64,000 nt of DNA from Sulfitobacter sp. SK012 (GCF_003352085.1 NZ_CP025804.1:2232001-2296000); one strand, 5' to 3'; shown: positions 1 to 9,574, numbered from the stretch's first letter. Notes: a model not told the origin generated them from the letters alone. A program made the numbers and translations.

Positions 1-281
1 TATGGCAAAGCTAATCAGTGCAGATATCACGTGGGGCAAGTGGCAGGGCAAGATGCCAGTAATCTATAACGCAGCATCCGCCTGATGGCGTGACTTAAGC
101 GTAGCCATGACCTATCTGCTGAACTTGGCTGAGCGGCCTCGGTGTCTTTATGGTTGGCGGCCCTTTGAGAACAATTGTCCGCACCTTGTGGGAGGTGCCC
201 AACAGTTCATTGAATTCCAGTCGAAGTCGCGCCAACCGACTAAAAACTTCCAAATATCTTTTAAAACAATGGAAATATCAG
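1..281. other. No assignable gene
   Basis: Short open frames reach stops near position 70 and at 91-93 and could be the tail of a gene that begins outside the window, but nothing in them is recognisable. The rest of the stretch reads as non-coding sequence upstream of the lipoprotein gene that starts at 282. Confidence 0.4.
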
Positions 282-659
282 ATGCTAAAGGCTCTATTTT
301 CTACGATATTTGCTGCAATAATTCTATCTGCTTGCAGTGAGCCAACCGCCAAACAGCCGCTGCAAACGGATGTACCAGCAAACCGCGCGTACCAACAAAA
401 TCTGACAGAATGTCGAATTTTTGCAACAGAAATGCCGACGGAAGAACAGCGGATGAGAATTTTGAAGGGCTCTGCCAAAGGCGGAATTCTCGGAGCGGTC
501 GTCGCCGATCAGGGCTATAGTCGGGCAGGAGCGGCGGCCATCGGTGCCGTACTTGTTGGAGGCGCCTCCGCAGCGGCCCACAAACGTGAGCTGAAGAAAC
601 AGCAGACAGAATTCGTGAGCCATTGCATGATCTCGCGAGGCCAGACCCTTGTGGAATAA
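282..659 (+). CDS. Small lipoprotein with glycine-zipper segment
   Basis: A 125-residue protein. The start at 282 is preferred because it opens directly on a lipoprotein signal peptide: basic MLKALF, a hydrophobic stretch, then the lipobox LSAC around residue 17. This predicts an outer- or inner-membrane lipoprotein. Residues ~65-100 are rich in Gly/Ala with GG-spaced small residues (KGGILGAVVAD, GAVLVGGASAAA), as in glycine-zipper proteins that insert in membranes. Two further Cys lie outside the lipobox (ECRIF and SHCMIS). Longer upstream starts in the same frame would bury the signal peptide. No operon partner is evident. The specific function is unknown. Confidence 0.7.
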   Translation: MLKALFSTIFAAIILSACSEPTAKQPLQTDVPANRAYQQNLTECRIFATEMPTEEQRMRILKGSAKGGILGAVVADQGYSRAGAAAIGAVLVGGASAAAHKRELKKQQTEFVSHCMISRGQTLVE

Positions 660-793
660 TTTCTGTTTGAATGCGAAAGAGGCCGCCATTGTCAGCAGAT
701 TGCACACCTTAAAGGGCGGTTAGTAAAATTTCGAAAGATGGGAGCCAACGGCTTTTTGAAAAAGTGGATTCTAGAGGGAGCTCCAGCAAGTAT

Positions 794-1342
794 CTACCGG
801 GCATAAGCATGCGCCCTTTTGAACGTCCAAAAGATTGCGCCAAGCAAGACAGTCAGCACAGCACCCGTCGTTAGACCGGATTTCACAATGGAAGCGACAC
901 TTGCCGCAAGGACTGTGTTTGCTGATGTTTCTGGCCAACTCAAGATCATAAGGCAGATACCTGTATTCTCTATGTAATCGGCGCTAGCTGCGCCAATCGA
1001 AAACCAAATTCCAATCTGAATGAGCCTGCGATCTATGCCCCGAGATCCGAGCCAATTGAGCAAGGACACTAAGGTCAGAGCCATAAGCGCGGGATACATA
1101 AGATCGAGCGGAATTTGTCGAGCGAGGTAATACCGCCTCCCGCTGGGCCCTAGGGCAGAGAGCAGAGAATTCGCCTGTTCATCGGAATACCCGCCGGGGC
1201 GCATGTCGAAAGGGCGAAGACCGGACAGTACCTCGATATGCGCTAGCGTGACAAAAATCATCAGCAGGTAAATTGCGCTGGCAGCGAAACCAAAGAGTGC
1301 CGCTTGCCGCCCGTACTGCTTCGTTGCTATCGTTATTTTCAT
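794..1342 (-). CDS. Four-helix membrane protein of unknown function
   Basis: A 182-residue integral membrane protein with about four hydrophobic helices: residues ~14-34 (FGFAASAIYLLMIFVTLAH), ~80-105, ~115-140 and the last 30 residues. The start at 1342 has an AGGAGA ribosome site just upstream; an in-frame start at 1396 would add a non-hydrophobic tail. It resembles the small uncharacterised four-TM proteins often found beside regulators. It is divergent from the Crp/Fnr-type gene at 1403 with only ~60 bp between the starts, so that regulator probably controls it (inference). Confidence 0.6.
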   Translation of the reverse strand: MKITIATKQYGRQAALFGFAASAIYLLMIFVTLAHIEVLSGLRPFDMRPGGYSDEQANSLLSALGPSGRRYYLARQIPLDLMYPALMALTLVSLLNWLGSRGIDRRLIQIGIWFSIGAASADYIENTGICLMILSWPETSANTVLAASVASIVKSGLTTGAVLTVLLGAIFWTFKRAHAYAR

Positions 1343-1402
1343 TGGTCGTCTCCTTACCGTTAGCACCGTCGTACTGAACGCGCGCCAAACTGGCATTATC
1401 GT

Positions 1403-2005
1403 TTGATAAGGAATTCGCGATTGGACCTTTTAACTTTTCTAACAAGCTCTCCGAGTGCTTTGGACAAAGACACTGCGCGTCAGCTGACAGAGGCATGGCG
1501 CGTTAAATATGTCGAAAAGGGGCACCGCATTGCAACGCAGGGTGAACCAGATCCATTTGAACACATCATCCTGGATGGCCGCGCCACCAGTCAAATCACA
1601 GATCCTGAAGGCCGAGCCGTTTGTGTTGGCTTTCACGCTGGCCCCTGCGTGGTCGCACCAAATGTCGCGAGAACCAGAAATGAGGCCTCGCTTGTTTCAA
1701 TAGACGTGAATTCGGACGCGTTAGTTGCGCAAATGGACAGCGGTTCCTTGACGGAACTCATGTTGGCATCCGAGCCAATTCGGGAATGGGCGAACGGAAT
1801 TTTGCAGCAAGAACTGGCCCGTAAGGCTGATCGAGAGTGGTGCCTTGCCGCATTGGGTGGTGCAGACCGCCTTGGGTGGTTTCGTGAACACTTTCCGCTC
1901 CACGAAGGGCTTTTCGGCCATTATTTGATAGCCTCTTTTCTAGGGATATCACCGGTCACACTCAGCAGGCTTCGCGGTGCCGAGCGAGACGCCGCGTTTG
2001 ATTGA
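1403..2005 (+). CDS. Crp/Fnr-family transcriptional regulator
   Basis: A 200-residue regulator that opens on TTG at 1403; no ATG lies close by. Residues ~25-115 match a cyclic-nucleotide-binding-like beta-roll (KGHRIATQGEPDPFEHIILDG), followed by a long dimerisation helix. The C-terminal ~45 residues hold a winged helix-turn-helix with recognition helix GISPVTLSRLRG. There are no FNR-type N-terminal cysteines, so an oxygen-sensing Fe-S cluster is unlikely. The arginine/serine phosphate-binding cassette of true CRP is not evident, so the ligand is unknown. It probably autoregulates and controls the divergent membrane protein (inference). Confidence 0.8.
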   Translation: MIRNSRLDLLTFLTSSPSALDKDTARQLTEAWRVKYVEKGHRIATQGEPDPFEHIILDGRATSQITDPEGRAVCVGFHAGPCVVAPNVARTRNEASLVSIDVNSDALVAQMDSGSLTELMLASEPIREWANGILQQELARKADREWCLAALGGADRLGWFREHFPLHEGLFGHYLIASFLGISPVTLSRLRGAERDAAFD

Positions 2006-2197
2006 ACGCTTGCCTGTGGGAACCATCGGCTCGTAAAGAATGCCTTGGTCGCTAAAGCAAAAAGACGGTGCTTCTTCTCGCATATCCGACGTTAAAGGGG
2101 CATTGTAGCAGAACAACTTTTCGGCCTGCTTTTGTCAAACGTCTGCTTTGATACCTCTTTGAGCAAAACTCAGCGGTGCCGCAAATGGCAATCTAGT

Positions 2198-2806
2198 TCA
2201 CACCAAACCTGCTGATTTTGCAAAAGGATCTCGGTTAGCGTCTTTGTGCCATTCATATTCACAACCCAAGGCGATTCTGTCGGCCATTTCCATGCCAAAC
2301 AGATCGGCCATCACAGCAAGGGCCATGTCCATTCCAGCAGAAACGCCGGAGGACGTGAAGAACTTGCCGTCTTCGACCCAACGCGCTTCTTTCACCCAAT
2401 TGACGTTCGGCGCGAGGGGGACTGTCTTGGTGAAATCAAGCTTGTTGGTTGTCGCTTTGCGCCCGTCCAAAACGCCTGTCATTCCTAGAAGCACTGTCCC
2501 GGTGCAGACGGCCATCACGCGCTCCGCGTTTGCGGAAGTTTCCCTGATCCACTGCATCAATTCTTCGTCTTTGGCCGCGTCCAGCGCGGAGTCGCCGCCG
2601 GGAATGAACAGCAGATCATAGTCGTTTTTCTCCGCAATGGTTTTGTCGATTACAATGCGCTGACGGTGTACACTTGGAACCGGATCGCGCCCTTTGGCCA
2701 CTGTGATGATTTCGGTTTCTTTCCCTAATCCCCCGAGCATTTCCATGGGCCCAAAGTAGTCGAGTGTTTCGAACCCGGGAAAGACGAGTGCTGCGAGAGT
2801 TTTCAT
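2198..2806 (-). CDS. DJ-1/PfpI family protein (isonitrile-hydratase-like)
   Basis: A 202-residue single-domain class I glutamine amidotransferase-like protein. The start at 2806 gives the family N-terminus MKTLAALVFPGFETLDYFGP. The nucleophile elbow MAVCTGTVLLG near residue 103 carries the conserved cysteine. Pairing with a GlxA-type regulator is typical of isonitrile hydratase and related stress or amine-catabolic DJ-1 proteins. It is cotranscribed with the DUF1272 gene (2824-3078), whose stop lies 17 bp upstream, and is divergent from the AraC-type regulator at 3142. The substrate cannot be told from sequence; hydratase, deglycase and chaperone roles are all possible. Confidence 0.8.
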   Translation of the reverse strand: MKTLAALVFPGFETLDYFGPMEMLGGLGKETEIITVAKGRDPVPSVHRQRIVIDKTIAEKNDYDLLFIPGGDSALDAAKDEELMQWIRETSANAERVMAVCTGTVLLGMTGVLDGRKATTNKLDFTKTVPLAPNVNWVKEARWVEDGKFFTSSGVSAGMDMALAVMADLFGMEMADRIALGCEYEWHKDANRDPFAKSAGLV

Positions 2807-2823
2807 TATAATGGGTCCTGTCT

Positions 2824-3078
2824 TTATGTTTTGAGCTGTGCGCATTCGGGGTGATCTTTGACAAACCGCTCTGTGGATCCTGGAAATTTATCCAACATGT
2901 TTGCGGGACGAATTGGACGGCGCAGAAGTTCTCCACCGCAATTGGGGCATGTCTCGTGAAACACAGTGTCAGCGCAATCTTTGCAGAACGTGCATTCAAA
3001 CGAGCAACTGCGTGCGTCTTGACTGTCAGGTGGCAAATCCGCGTCGCAGCATTCGCAATTGGGTTTTAAAATCAACAT
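2824..3078 (-). CDS. DUF1272 zinc-ribbon protein
   Basis: An 84-residue cysteine-rich protein. It begins MLILKPNCECCDADLPPDS and continues with CxxC/CxxxC pairs (CSFECTFCKDCAD, CPNCGG), giving about nine cysteines, consistent with the DUF1272 family and zinc binding. It is probably a small cytosolic protein. It is the first gene of a two-gene operon with the DJ-1/PfpI gene and faces the GlxA-type regulator across a short spacer holding two dyads (3106-3138). The biochemical role of DUF1272 proteins is not known. Confidence 0.85.
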   Translation of the reverse strand: MLILKPNCECCDADLPPDSQDARSCSFECTFCKDCADTVFHETCPNCGGELLRRPIRPANMLDKFPGSTERFVKDHPECAQLKT

Positions 3079-3105
3079 GGACCAATCCTCTGTTTGTGCT
3101 GTTGG

Positions 3106-3138
3106 TAGCCTAACAGGCTAAGTCATGGCATAAATGAC
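3106..3138. promoter_or_regulatory. Two dyads between DUF1272 and GlxA-type genes
   Basis: The ~60-bp divergent spacer contains TAGCCT-AAC-AGGCTA (3106-3120) followed directly by GTCAT-N7-ATGAC (3122-3138). The second dyad ends four bases before the regulator start. Both are perfect inverted repeats and are plausible operators for the AraC/GlxA-type regulator. The assignment to this protein is inference from position. Confidence 0.45.
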
Positions 3139-3141
3139 AAC

Positions 3142-4146
3142 ATGACCTCTTTTTATGACAAATCACCCAGCCCGATGAACGTCGTGTTTATTGTGTACCC
3201 TAACATTGTGCTTCTTGACCTTGTTGGGCCGCTTCAGGTGTTCACCCATGCACGTAAGGATGCGCACGCAGGGCCAGCGTATCAAACGCATGTTGTGTCA
3301 TGTGATGGGGGACGAATAGAAACCAATACAATCTTGCAGATCGACAGCGATCCGCTGACTGATTGGTTCGAGGCACATCAAGATACGCCCATCCATACAT
3401 TGGTGGTCATTGGCGGTGACGGTGCACTCGTCGCAGCCCTAGATCTCCAGTTGGTCAGTCAAGTTAGACAGCTGGCGGAACGGTCCTACCGGGTGTGTTC
3501 AGTTTGTTCCGGTGCACTTGTTTTGGCGGCAGCGGGTTTGCTTGATGGCCGGCGGGCTGTCACACATTGGGAGGATTGTGATCACCTTGCAACGCAATAT
3601 CCGGCGGTGAAAGTAGAAGTCGATCCGATCTACATCAAAGACGGAACGGTCTGGACATCTGCGGGTATCACGGCTGGCATCGACATGGCGCTGGCGATCA
3701 TTGAGGAAGACTTGGGCACGCCCGCGGCTATTGAAATGGCGCGATCATTGGTGACGCCGATGGTCCGTTCCGGCGGGCAATCGCAATTCAGCCCCGAGTT
3801 GGACAGGCAAGCCAGAGACCTCGAAGGACGGTTCAGGCCTCTGCATGATTGGATTAACAGTAATCTTCGCAAAGACATTTGTGTGGATGTTATGGCCGAA
3901 CGTTGCGGCATGAGCTCGCGAAACTTTTCGCGCCAGTACACCGCGACGATGGGGACGCCACCAGCAAAGGCTGTTGAAGCCATTCGAGTAAATGCCGCGC
4001 GTGACCTGTTAGGGGCAACCGAAAAAAGCATCAAGGCGATTGCCGTGAACTGCGGCTTTCAAGACGATGAACGCATGAGACGCGCATTCTTGCGGCAGGT
4101 AAAAACGACGCCTTCTCAATACCGTGCTCAATTTCAGTCGCAGTGA
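3142..4146 (+). CDS. GlxA-type AraC-family regulator with DJ-1/PfpI domain
   Basis: A 334-residue two-domain regulator. Residues ~12-200 form a DJ-1/PfpI-like sensor domain (MNVVFIVYPNIVLLDLVGPL; elbow SVCSGALVLAAAG). Residues ~230-330 form an AraC/XylS double helix-turn-helix (MAERCGMSSRNFSRQY; AVNCGFQDDERMRRAF). Members such as GlxA, CdhR and ArgR-type regulators sense small amines or amino-acid derivatives. A later in-frame ATG at 3175 is an alternative start. It is divergent from the DUF1272/DJ-1 pair, which it probably controls (inference). Confidence 0.85.
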   Translation: MTSFYDKSPSPMNVVFIVYPNIVLLDLVGPLQVFTHARKDAHAGPAYQTHVVSCDGGRIETNTILQIDSDPLTDWFEAHQDTPIHTLVVIGGDGALVAALDLQLVSQVRQLAERSYRVCSVCSGALVLAAAGLLDGRRAVTHWEDCDHLATQYPAVKVEVDPIYIKDGTVWTSAGITAGIDMALAIIEEDLGTPAAIEMARSLVTPMVRSGGQSQFSPELDRQARDLEGRFRPLHDWINSNLRKDICVDVMAERCGMSSRNFSRQYTATMGTPPAKAVEAIRVNAARDLLGATEKSIKAIAVNCGFQDDERMRRAFLRQVKTTPSQYRAQFQSQ

Positions 4147-4434
4147 CACTGGCAAGAAGACCATTGGCGGCAATTAGATTTCAAGGAGTTATCGTCCTCT
4201 AGGTCGATAGCTGACTTTCGCCTACATTTGGCCAATGGTAGCTCTGCTCAAAGACTGGGCGATATTGCTTGGCTAAGCGACGGCCCGCTTGGGGCCGAAC
4301 GACAGATTTCGATATGGCGCTTATTACCCGCTTTGCGGATGTCGAGAAGGTACTATGACATTCGGCACCCGAATTAAGCTATGCGTGAGACCCGACGGTG
4401 TCTAGCTTTGTTCAAGCACTATCGGGAATTCGCT

Positions 4435-5823
4435 ATGGACAGCTTTGAGACAGACTACATGATCATTGGGGCAGGGGCTTCGGGTTTGGCTTTTGCCGAT
4501 ACACTGCTTGACGAAACGGACGCGCATATCACGCTGGTGGATCGCCGTGACCAGGCCGGCGGCCACTGGAATGATGCATACCCTTTTGTTCGGTTGCACC
4601 AGCCCTCTTCATTTTATGGCGTTTCGTCGCTTAAGTTAGGCCGCGAGAGAATTGACCAAGCCGGACTCAATATGGGCTACGAAGAACTTGCCTCTGGCCC
4701 AGAGGTCACCAACTATTTCCATACGGTGATGCGAGATCGATTGCTGCAATCTGGTCGCGTGCGCTTTTTACCCATGTCCGAGCATTTGGGTAACGGTAAA
4801 GTCCGACAATTGCTTTCGAACAAACTCACCCAAGTCAACGTGGGCCACCGGTTTGTTGATGCAAGGTATTGTGAAAATAACATTCCTTTAACACATCAAA
4901 GAAAGTTCCATGTTGCTGGAGGTGTTGCCTGTATTCCGCCGAATTCTTTACTACAAAAGGCGCATTTACACGACCATTTCACGATACTGGGCGCTGGCAA
5001 AACTGCAATGGATAGCGTCCTTTGGTTGCTCGAAAACGGTGCGGATCCTGCACAGATCCGCTGGGTGGTACCGCGCGATCCGTGGATGATCAATCGCGCC
5101 TCCGTCCAGCCAAGCGGCGCGTTTTATCATGAGAGTTTTGGCGGCATAGCACGTCAGATGGAAGCCCTGAGCGAGGCGACTTCAACGAACGATTTTGCTG
5201 ATAGAATGGAAGCCGCTGATTTATGGATGCGTCTTGATCCATCTGTTCGACCGCTCATCATGCACGGGCCTACGGTTGCCAAGGCGGAACTTACCCAGCT
5301 TCGCGAAGTTGGAGATGTTGTTCGCATGGGCCATGTCGAGACTATCGAGCCTGACATGCTTAGGCTTGTGGGAGGAGTTTGTTCGGCACGTGCTGATACG
5401 CTGTACATTGATTGTACGGCTCGGGCACTTAGTCATGCCAATACAACGCAAATATTCAACGATGATCGAATTACGCTGCAAATGATACGGATCTACCAGC
5501 CCACTTTTAGCGCAGCCTTGATCGCAAAAATCGAAGCAACTTTCGACAATAATGAGTTGAAAAATGCCCTCACGAAACCAGTGGCCATGACGGACACCGT
5601 TCAAAGCTGGTTAACTTCCCAACTTGTCAGCTCGACGAACCAAATCGCGTGGTCTCAGAACGCTGAAATAATAGCTTGGATCGCGACTTGCCGCCTTGAT
5701 GGCTTTGGGCGTGCCAGCCGGGAAGTCGATAGAGCTGACCCAGAGGTAAAGGCGGTTTTTAACCGCATAAAAGAAATGTCTCTGCCGGCATTCCTCAACA
5801 TGACAAAACTCGCAAAACAATGA
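4435..5823 (+). CDS. FAD-dependent NAD(P)-binding oxidoreductase
   Basis: A 462-residue flavoprotein. The start at 4435 places the FAD-binding motif GAGASGLAFA at residues ~11-20 with a preceding beta strand; the longer form from 4381 adds only non-conserved residues. A second Rossmann motif, ILGAGKTAMDSVLWLL near residue 185, suggests NAD(P)H binding. An acidic end of strand two (LVDRRDQAGGHWNDAYP) resembles flavin-containing monooxygenases and related proteins. It is a single gene with ~290 bp of unassigned sequence upstream and no pathway neighbours, so the substrate is unknown. A cytosolic NAD(P)H-dependent monooxygenase is the best guess. Confidence 0.7.
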   Translation: MDSFETDYMIIGAGASGLAFADTLLDETDAHITLVDRRDQAGGHWNDAYPFVRLHQPSSFYGVSSLKLGRERIDQAGLNMGYEELASGPEVTNYFHTVMRDRLLQSGRVRFLPMSEHLGNGKVRQLLSNKLTQVNVGHRFVDARYCENNIPLTHQRKFHVAGGVACIPPNSLLQKAHLHDHFTILGAGKTAMDSVLWLLENGADPAQIRWVVPRDPWMINRASVQPSGAFYHESFGGIARQMEALSEATSTNDFADRMEAADLWMRLDPSVRPLIMHGPTVAKAELTQLREVGDVVRMGHVETIEPDMLRLVGGVCSARADTLYIDCTARALSHANTTQIFNDDRITLQMIRIYQPTFSAALIAKIEATFDNNELKNALTKPVAMTDTVQSWLTSQLVSSTNQIAWSQNAEIIAWIATCRLDGFGRASREVDRADPEVKAVFNRIKEMSLPAFLNMTKLAKQ

Positions 5824-6067
5824 CGAGCTCTGGATACGAGTTGAAGCTCTGTGACCTCAGGACTGGACCGAAACTTAATGCATGGTGCAGCAAGCGGCCA
5901 CGTCGTGCCTAAACCGGGCTGAGCTTTGCTGAATAGACCTTGGCAAGACAACATAGGGCGGAGGTTCAGATTACGATATTGGCCCACGAGATTATTGCAT
6001 TCGACGTCACACTCGGTAGCCAATGCCTCCAACCGATTTGGACGGAGGCAGAATAAGGGAACACTCC

Positions 6068-6424
6068 ATGAGGCGCGTCGCATTGGTAGCAGTTACGGCC
6101 ATGGCGGGCACCTATGCAGAACCAGCACGCGCGCTCACAGCAGAAGACCGTATCTGTATTGAATTTGGCGGCAATGCTCTGAAGATCATATTTTTTCGCC
6201 AGAAAGAGGTGCCAATGCCTGAGCTAATGGAAATGATGATCGGAACCTCCGAAAATAGGCGAACACAGGATTTGATTAGTCTCATGGTGAAGAATGCGTA
6301 TGAAAATCACGGGCTAGTGCCGGAGGATCAACGTGGCATAACCACCCACATCTTCGCCACCCAAGCGACGCTTGGTTGTCTAGCTGCCTTTCATCAAGCG
6401 GAGTTGGCCCCAAAGATCGATTGA
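6068..6424 (+). CDS. Small secreted hypothetical protein
   Basis: A 118-residue protein starting at 6068 after an AAGGGA ribosome site. An N-terminal signal peptide (MRRVALVAVTAMAGTYAEP, cleavage probably after ...ARA) predicts periplasmic location. The mature part is mildly acidic, predicted mostly helical, with two Cys (DRICIEF, LGCLAAF) that could form a disulphide. No family was recognised. No cotranscribed partner is visible; ~690 bp without a gene follow. Confidence 0.5.
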   Translation: MRRVALVAVTAMAGTYAEPARALTAEDRICIEFGGNALKIIFFRQKEVPMPELMEMMIGTSENRRTQDLISLMVKNAYENHGLVPEDQRGITTHIFATQATLGCLAAFHQAELAPKID

Positions 6425-7113
6425 GCAAGGATTCATTTTGTCCCGCATGGCAGCCCAACATGCAGCCGCTCGAGGCGCTGAAGCCAACTGTGTCGGCCGG
6501 GTTCCCAGCCGTCACTGCAATTAGACGAAATTCTACCAGTAAACTGCGGGGAAGCAGTGTGAGGGCGTTATTTGTTTTGAGTGCAATTCATATCGAGGAA
6601 AAGAGGCTCGAACGGCGCATTCCCAACTCGCAAACCTCCAAGGGCGAAGGCCAGTGGCCCCTAATTCGAAAAGCCCCTACCGGTTTTCGTGGCTGCCTAT
6701 AACGGTTTGCAATGCAAAACGGTGGTAGATGGAAACGCAGGGGCAAGCTGTGCGCCATTCATACTGACGCCCGTTTCTAGTTTGGAAGCCAATGCCCAAC
6801 TTTGCACTCTGTCGGGTTAATCGAGATCAAACCGATTGCGTATGTTGAGCGCTTCGGACGCAGGCGTAGCTTGTGCAATCGAAAGTTCACAGCCAATGAC
6901 GTAAGCTCTGGTTTTTATGATATTTTCCAAAGCGCGTGCTGGCTTCACCATCGCTGGCGAGTTTATGAACACAGCGTCGACAAATCGACACAGCGTGCCC
7001 GCAGCACTTGATTGAGGCATTAAAACCGCTTCATATGAAGGCGTAGGCATTCCACTTGGAATATGCCGGGCTATGTAACATTTATTGTTCTTGTTTGGAC
7101 TGGAGAATATTCG
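6425..7113. other. Gene-poor stretch
   Basis: Only short, unconvincing open frames occur on either strand, with no start signals, hydrophobic segments or family motifs. No terminator or tRNA was seen. It may contain decayed sequence. Confidence 0.4.
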
Positions 7114-7377
7114 ATGAAACATGCTGCAATACTGCTTTTTGCACTCACACTTGGCGCATGCGTGGAAACGGCCAATGAAACTGAAGGAACGTTTGCTTAC
7201 CGTGGGGACACCTACCGGTCTGTCACGCGCGAATTTGTCCGTGACAACGGAACCACCTATTCTAGGCGGTATATCTATGTCGGGACACGCCCAGTCAGTT
7301 GTTCTGCCACCGATGATCAAAGCTGCATAGGGGCCATTCGTGACAACGATAACTTCTTTGACGGGAGTCTCCGGTAA
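7114..7377 (+). CDS. Small lipoprotein, hypothetical
   Basis: An 87-residue protein. The start at 7114 gives a lipoprotein signal MKHAAILLFALTLGACVET with lipobox LGAC at residues ~14-17 and a TGGAGA ribosome site upstream. The mature part is polar (YRGDTYRSVTREFVRDNG) with two Cys (PVSCSATDDQSCIGA) likely to form a disulphide. It is a single gene of unknown role, probably anchored in the periplasm. Confidence 0.6.
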   Translation: MKHAAILLFALTLGACVETANETEGTFAYRGDTYRSVTREFVRDNGTTYSRRYIYVGTRPVSCSATDDQSCIGAIRDNDNFFDGSLR

Positions 7378-8040
7378 ACGGTGATCCGGTTCGTTGCGGT
7401 AAATGCCATATCTTCGGCATGAAGTCGCGCGGTTAGAGTTCATGAGACGCTCACGTCAGAGTGGGCGTCGACAGAACCAGCTCGTTGACCTGTGATCTGA
7501 TCCAGCTCCGTTCCTGCGACGCGTATATGTGCCTTCAATACGGGTGGCTTTGTGCTGGCTCAATATCCTTTGCAATAGCTATGCGTCGTTCATCGGCTTC
7601 TTCAAAGGAGGACACGCTCCTTTCACCGGTGTCCAATGACAGATTGCACAGGCAACGAATAGAACATCGCAAGGTTTCTGAGCCTCAAAGAGATTGCGGA
7701 TATTGAGGCCGTTCTGGTTTTCTCTCTCAGACGCTTTTCTCTTGTTTGGGTTTAGTGTTCCAATTAATCCGCGAGGGTCACCATGCGTAACACCCAGCCT
7801 GCCGCAACGCCGCGGGACCGCATCAAAAATGCAGGCGGTCAACTTTCCTTGTGTAATCCAAAATGCCCAATGCTGAGGTGTGAAAGAATTTCTACAAAAT
7901 GTGCAAAGACATCATTCACTTGGCTTCTTTGGTCTCTAGAGAACTTCCGGGTGCCTTTGCAGGCCCTCGCGTTGCTCAGCGCGAACATAAATGTGATCGA
8001 CGACCGGACCACCTTTGGATGAGACTTGGAAGTGATTTTT
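7378..8040. other. Gene-poor stretch downstream of the sau-type operon
   Basis: About 660 bp with no convincing gene. Several short frames on both strands lack ribosome sites and family features. It could be remnant sequence. Confidence 0.4.
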
Positions 8041-8066
8041 GCCGCAAGAGCACATCTGCTTGCGGC
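8041..8066 (-). terminator. Stem-loop after the acyl-CoA ligase gene
   Basis: GCCGCAAG and CTTGCGGC form a perfect 8-bp stem with a 10-nt loop, 24 bp past the stop of the minus-strand operon. On that strand no U-run follows, so it is a 3'-end stabiliser or a weak terminator rather than a classic intrinsic terminator. Confidence 0.4.
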
Positions 8067-8089
8067 GAGCTATATAACAGGCGTCACCT

Positions 8090-9574
8090 TTAAAGAATTT
8101 CTTGCAGCTTAAGCCGTTGGATTTTCCCGGAAGGACCTTTCGGCAGTTCGGGTAGGAAATGCACATGATCGGGCGCTTTGAATTGGCCCAATTTTTCGAT
8201 GCAGGTCGCGATGAGGTCTTGTGCCGTGAGGGTCGATCCTTCGCAAACCCGCACTGCGGCTTCGACCCGTTCACCGTATATTTCGCAAGGGCGTGCAAAG
8301 GCTGCCGCTTCGACCACATCGCCATGGGCATAAAGCGCTTCGTCGATCTCTCGCGGAGCGATGTTTTCGCCGCCTTTGATGATCAATTCCTTGAGCCGTC
8401 CTGTGACAAAAAGATACCCATCAGCGTCTTTGCGCCCCAGATCACCAGTACGCAACCAATCCTTGTGGAAAGTGGACTGCGTAGCTTCTGGATTTTTGAG
8501 GTATTCAAGCATGACATTTGGTCCGCGAACGGCAATTTCACCTTCAACACCCGTTTCGCATTCGCTGAGATCTGCCGCGAGAATCGTGACCTCGTTTCCA
8601 AATGCGATGCCAGGGGAGCCGATTTTGCGATTTCCCGGGGGCAGGGGGTTAGACAGGATTTGTGCTGCAGTTTCTGTAAGCCCCATGGTTTCGATGATCG
8701 GCAGGCCAAAGCGCGTCTCGAACGCAGTTTGCACATCGGGCGCTAAGGCTGACGAAGCCGAGCGGCCAAATCGCAGGCGTTGTTTGCTGTTTTCGTCAGG
8801 GTTTGCAGCGTTGTGCAGCAGGTGTGAGATGATTGTGGGCACGACAGAGAACCACGTCGCCTCATAGGTCTTAATCTGATCCCAGAACCGGCTGGCCGAG
8901 AATTTTTCGGCCATTGCCACGGAACCACCCGAAACCAACGCTCCCATGACAGTCACGCACAACCCGTTGATATGACAGATTGGCAAAACGCAAAGCGCGC
9001 GGTCTTGATCGGTCAATCGATGCGCCACAGTGGGTGTCCACCCCCCAGCGAGCAAGCTGGACTGCGTATGTACCACGCCTTTTGGCCGTCCGGTGGTGCC
9101 CGAGGTGTACATGAGCAACGCGTGATCGGACGCGCTTACGTTGTGCAGTTCGACATCATTTTCAATGAATGAACTCAGCCGTACCATTTTTTTGGGGCGC
9201 GCTGTTTCAAACAAGTCGCAAACGCTATCATGAACCAGCGCTATGCGGGCTTCACAATGATCCAAAGCATAGGCGATAGCGTCTCGCCCAGCTGCAAGGT
9301 TTACCATTGTTGCGCGAAACCCACCGTAGACCGCACCGTAGAAGGCCAAAACACCTTCGCGCCCGTTGGGTTGAAGGATTGCGATGCTTTCGCCTTTTGC
9401 TATTCCTTGAGCTGTGATCGCCCTCGCTATTTTGGCAGCTTCGTCTCGCAGATCTTTCCAACTTAGCGAGATCTCTCCTTCTGGAAATACAAACGCAATA
9501 TCAGCGCCTTGCGCCCGGTAGTTAATCCAGTCGCGCAACGTTCCTTCCGGCGGCGTATCGTAAGACAAGTTCAT
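8090..9574 (-). CDS. sauT: AMP-forming acyl-CoA ligase, sulfoacetate-CoA ligase type
   Basis: A 494-residue ANL-superfamily ligase. It shows the P-loop-like motif YTSGTTGRPKG at ~155-165, the A5-type motif ETMGLTETA near 295, the A8 hinge VTGRLKELIIKGGEN near 395, and the C-terminal catalytic lysine in PSGKIQR near 485. The family makes acyl-AMP, then acyl-CoA. It overlaps by 4 bp (9571-9574) with an acylating aldehyde dehydrogenase of the SauS type, the gene pair known for sulfoacetate catabolism: sulfoacetate to sulfoacetyl-CoA (SauT), then to sulfoacetaldehyde (SauS). The ligase fold is certain; the sulfoacetate specificity rests on the neighbour and on the transporter, so another small carboxylate remains possible. 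Last gene of the tctABC-sauST operon. Confidence 0.7.
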   Translation of the reverse strand: MNLSYDTPPEGTLRDWINYRAQGADIAFVFPEGEISLSWKDLRDEAAKIARAITAQGIAKGESIAILQPNGREGVLAFYGAVYGGFRATMVNLAAGRDAIAYALDHCEARIALVHDSVCDLFETARPKKMVRLSSFIENDVELHNVSASDHALLMYTSGTTGRPKGVVHTQSSLLAGGWTPTVAHRLTDQDRALCVLPICHINGLCVTVMGALVSGGSVAMAEKFSASRFWDQIKTYEATWFSVVPTIISHLLHNAANPDENSKQRLRFGRSASSALAPDVQTAFETRFGLPIIETMGLTETAAQILSNPLPPGNRKIGSPGIAFGNEVTILAADLSECETGVEGEIAVRGPNVMLEYLKNPEATQSTFHKDWLRTGDLGRKDADGYLFVTGRLKELIIKGGENIAPREIDEALYAHGDVVEAAAFARPCEIYGERVEAAVRVCEGSTLTAQDLIATCIEKLGQFKAPDHVHFLPELPKGPSGKIQRLKLQEIL

